DNA of 5,967 nucleotides from positions 1-5,967 of the forward strand of contig JAKAGH010000206.1 of NCBI GenBank assembly GCA_021817645.1, given 5' to 3'. Of the stretch, positions 5,655 to 5,967 are shown in pieces. Source of the DNA: Deltaproteobacteria bacterium. GTDB taxonomy: Bacteria; Desulfobacterota; Desulfobaccia; Desulfobaccales; 0-14-0-80-60-11. The position numbers and the translations under genes are program-made. How positions within the stretch are numbered: position 1 is the first letter of the stretch; every line of letters begins with the position of its first letter. The notes under the pieces are model-generated. The model was not told the origin of the DNA. It saw only the letters and a program-made list of their open reading frames with translations, and did no database searches.

Positions 5655-5696
5655 TATCAGCTTTCAGCTTTCAGCTTTTAGCTGTTCGCTGTTGGT
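5655..5696 (-). repeat. Heptad array, unit AAAGCTG (minus strand), upstream of truA
   Basis: On the plus strand the units are TATCAGC, TTTCAGC twice, TTTTAGC, TGTTCGC and TGTTGGT. This is six consecutive heptads decaying away from truA. The array begins 12 bases before the truA start codon and would lie in its leader. The same unit family appears inverted at 5911-5959. Confidence 0.8.
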
Positions 5697-5800
5697 ATTT
5701 GAGGCTTTCAAAACTCATTCATCACCTTCAGATGAAATTCGGAAGATTAGAAGTAACTGTTTTTTATAATAATTAACAATCAAAAAGCATTAAAAAAGTA

Positions 5801-5826
5801 AGGGCGAACACAAGGTTCGCCCCTAC
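5801..5826. repeat. Single GGGCGAAC/GTTCGCCC hairpin, dispersed palindromic repeat
   Basis: GGGCGAAC (5802-5809) pairs with GTTCGCCC (5815-5822) around ACAAG and is followed by CTAC. It shares its plan (GGGCG, CAC in the loop side, CGCCCC-YAC tail) with both halves of the element at 4559-4618. It stands alone in an AT-rich spacer upstream of truA. Confidence 0.7.
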
Positions 5827-5865
5827 GAGAAAATCCTTTGGATAACAAATGGATATTATATAGAA

Positions 5866-5893
5866 AAAGGGGTGACGCTGGAGTCACCCCTTT
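5866..5893 (-). terminator. Rho-independent terminator candidate for a minus-strand gene to the right
   Basis: A perfect 11-bp stem, AAAGGGGTGAC (5866-5876) with GTCACCCCTTT (5883-5893), encloses loop GCTGGA. On the minus strand the stem ends in five Ts (complement of 5864-5868) followed by CTATAT, a good intrinsic terminator for a gene lying beyond the right edge. On the plus strand the tail is only TTTCGAATT, so function in that direction is weaker. Confidence 0.6.
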
Positions 5894-5910
5894 CGAATTA
5901 TCTTAATCTT

Positions 5911-5959
5911 TTAGCTGAAAGCTAATAGCTGATAGCTGATAGCTGATAGCTAACAGCCA
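5911..5959 (+). repeat. Heptad array, unit ATAGCTG
   Basis: Seven consecutive heptads: TTAGCTG, AAAGCTA, three perfect ATAGCTG, ATAGCTA and ACAGCCA. This is the longest and cleanest array in the window. It is the inverted counterpart of the array at 5655-5696, enclosing about 215 noncoding bases. It ends eight bases before the right edge. Confidence 0.9.
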
Positions 5960-5967
5960 TTAAGGAA

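Noticed and set aside
5701..5760. Tiny minus-strand frame reading FHLKVMNEF then stop, upstream of truA
   Set aside because: It is too short (an in-frame stop lies close upstream), and no family could be recognised. It may be a gene remnant, but this cannot be supported.

Overview
This window looks like a chromosomal segment of a GC-rich Gram-negative bacterium. The coding regions are strongly GC-biased, the first gene encodes a periplasmic solute-binding protein with a Sec signal peptide, and the spacers are unusually rich in short dispersed repeats. The gene content (LivK-type binding protein, cobalamin-type radical SAM enzyme, bacterial type III polyketide synthase) and the repeat-laden spacers would fit an anaerobic Desulfobacterota/Syntrophobacterales-like organism. 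That placement is inference; nothing in the window fixes the taxonomy.

Four protein-coding genes are supported. (1) Positions 1-1150, plus strand: a branched-chain-amino-acid-type ABC transporter substrate-binding protein. It is cut by the left edge, so only part of the signal peptide is visible, and a hairpin follows its stop. (2) 1637-3061, plus strand: a radical SAM protein with an N-terminal cobalamin-binding-type domain and a CxxxCxxC cluster motif. (3) 3387-4496, plus strand: a type III polyketide synthase (chalcone/stilbene synthase fold) with an intact Cys-His-Asn triad. (4) 4900-5643, minus strand: truA, the tRNA pseudouridine(38-40) synthase, convergent with the polyketide synthase. 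Genes 2 and 3 are the only plausible functional pair: a polyketide scaffold maker next to a possible radical methylase or other tailoring enzyme. However, a 325-bp repeat-bearing spacer separates them, so an operon is not demonstrated.

The most distinctive feature is the noncoding DNA. The spacers at 1151-1636, 3062-3386, 4497-4899 and 5644-5967 are mosaics of several repeat classes. Class (a) is short tandem arrays, mostly with 7-bp period but a different unit at each site. Class (b) is GC-rich multi-hairpin elements of at least three types (GGGCG...CGCCCC hairpins, AGGCTGGAAAGCCT/GGCGAGACGCC modules, and CCCTCTCCCC/GGGGAGAGGG elements), each present more than once. The tandem arrays sit at gene borders: three of the four stop codons lie inside, or share a base with, the first units of such an array. 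In both convergent genes the TGA stop is the TGA of a GTGAGCA unit. Two noncoding blocks, 4479-4903 and 5655-5959, are bounded by the same array unit in inverted orientation. No tRNA, rRNA, CRISPR array, transposase or phage gene was seen.
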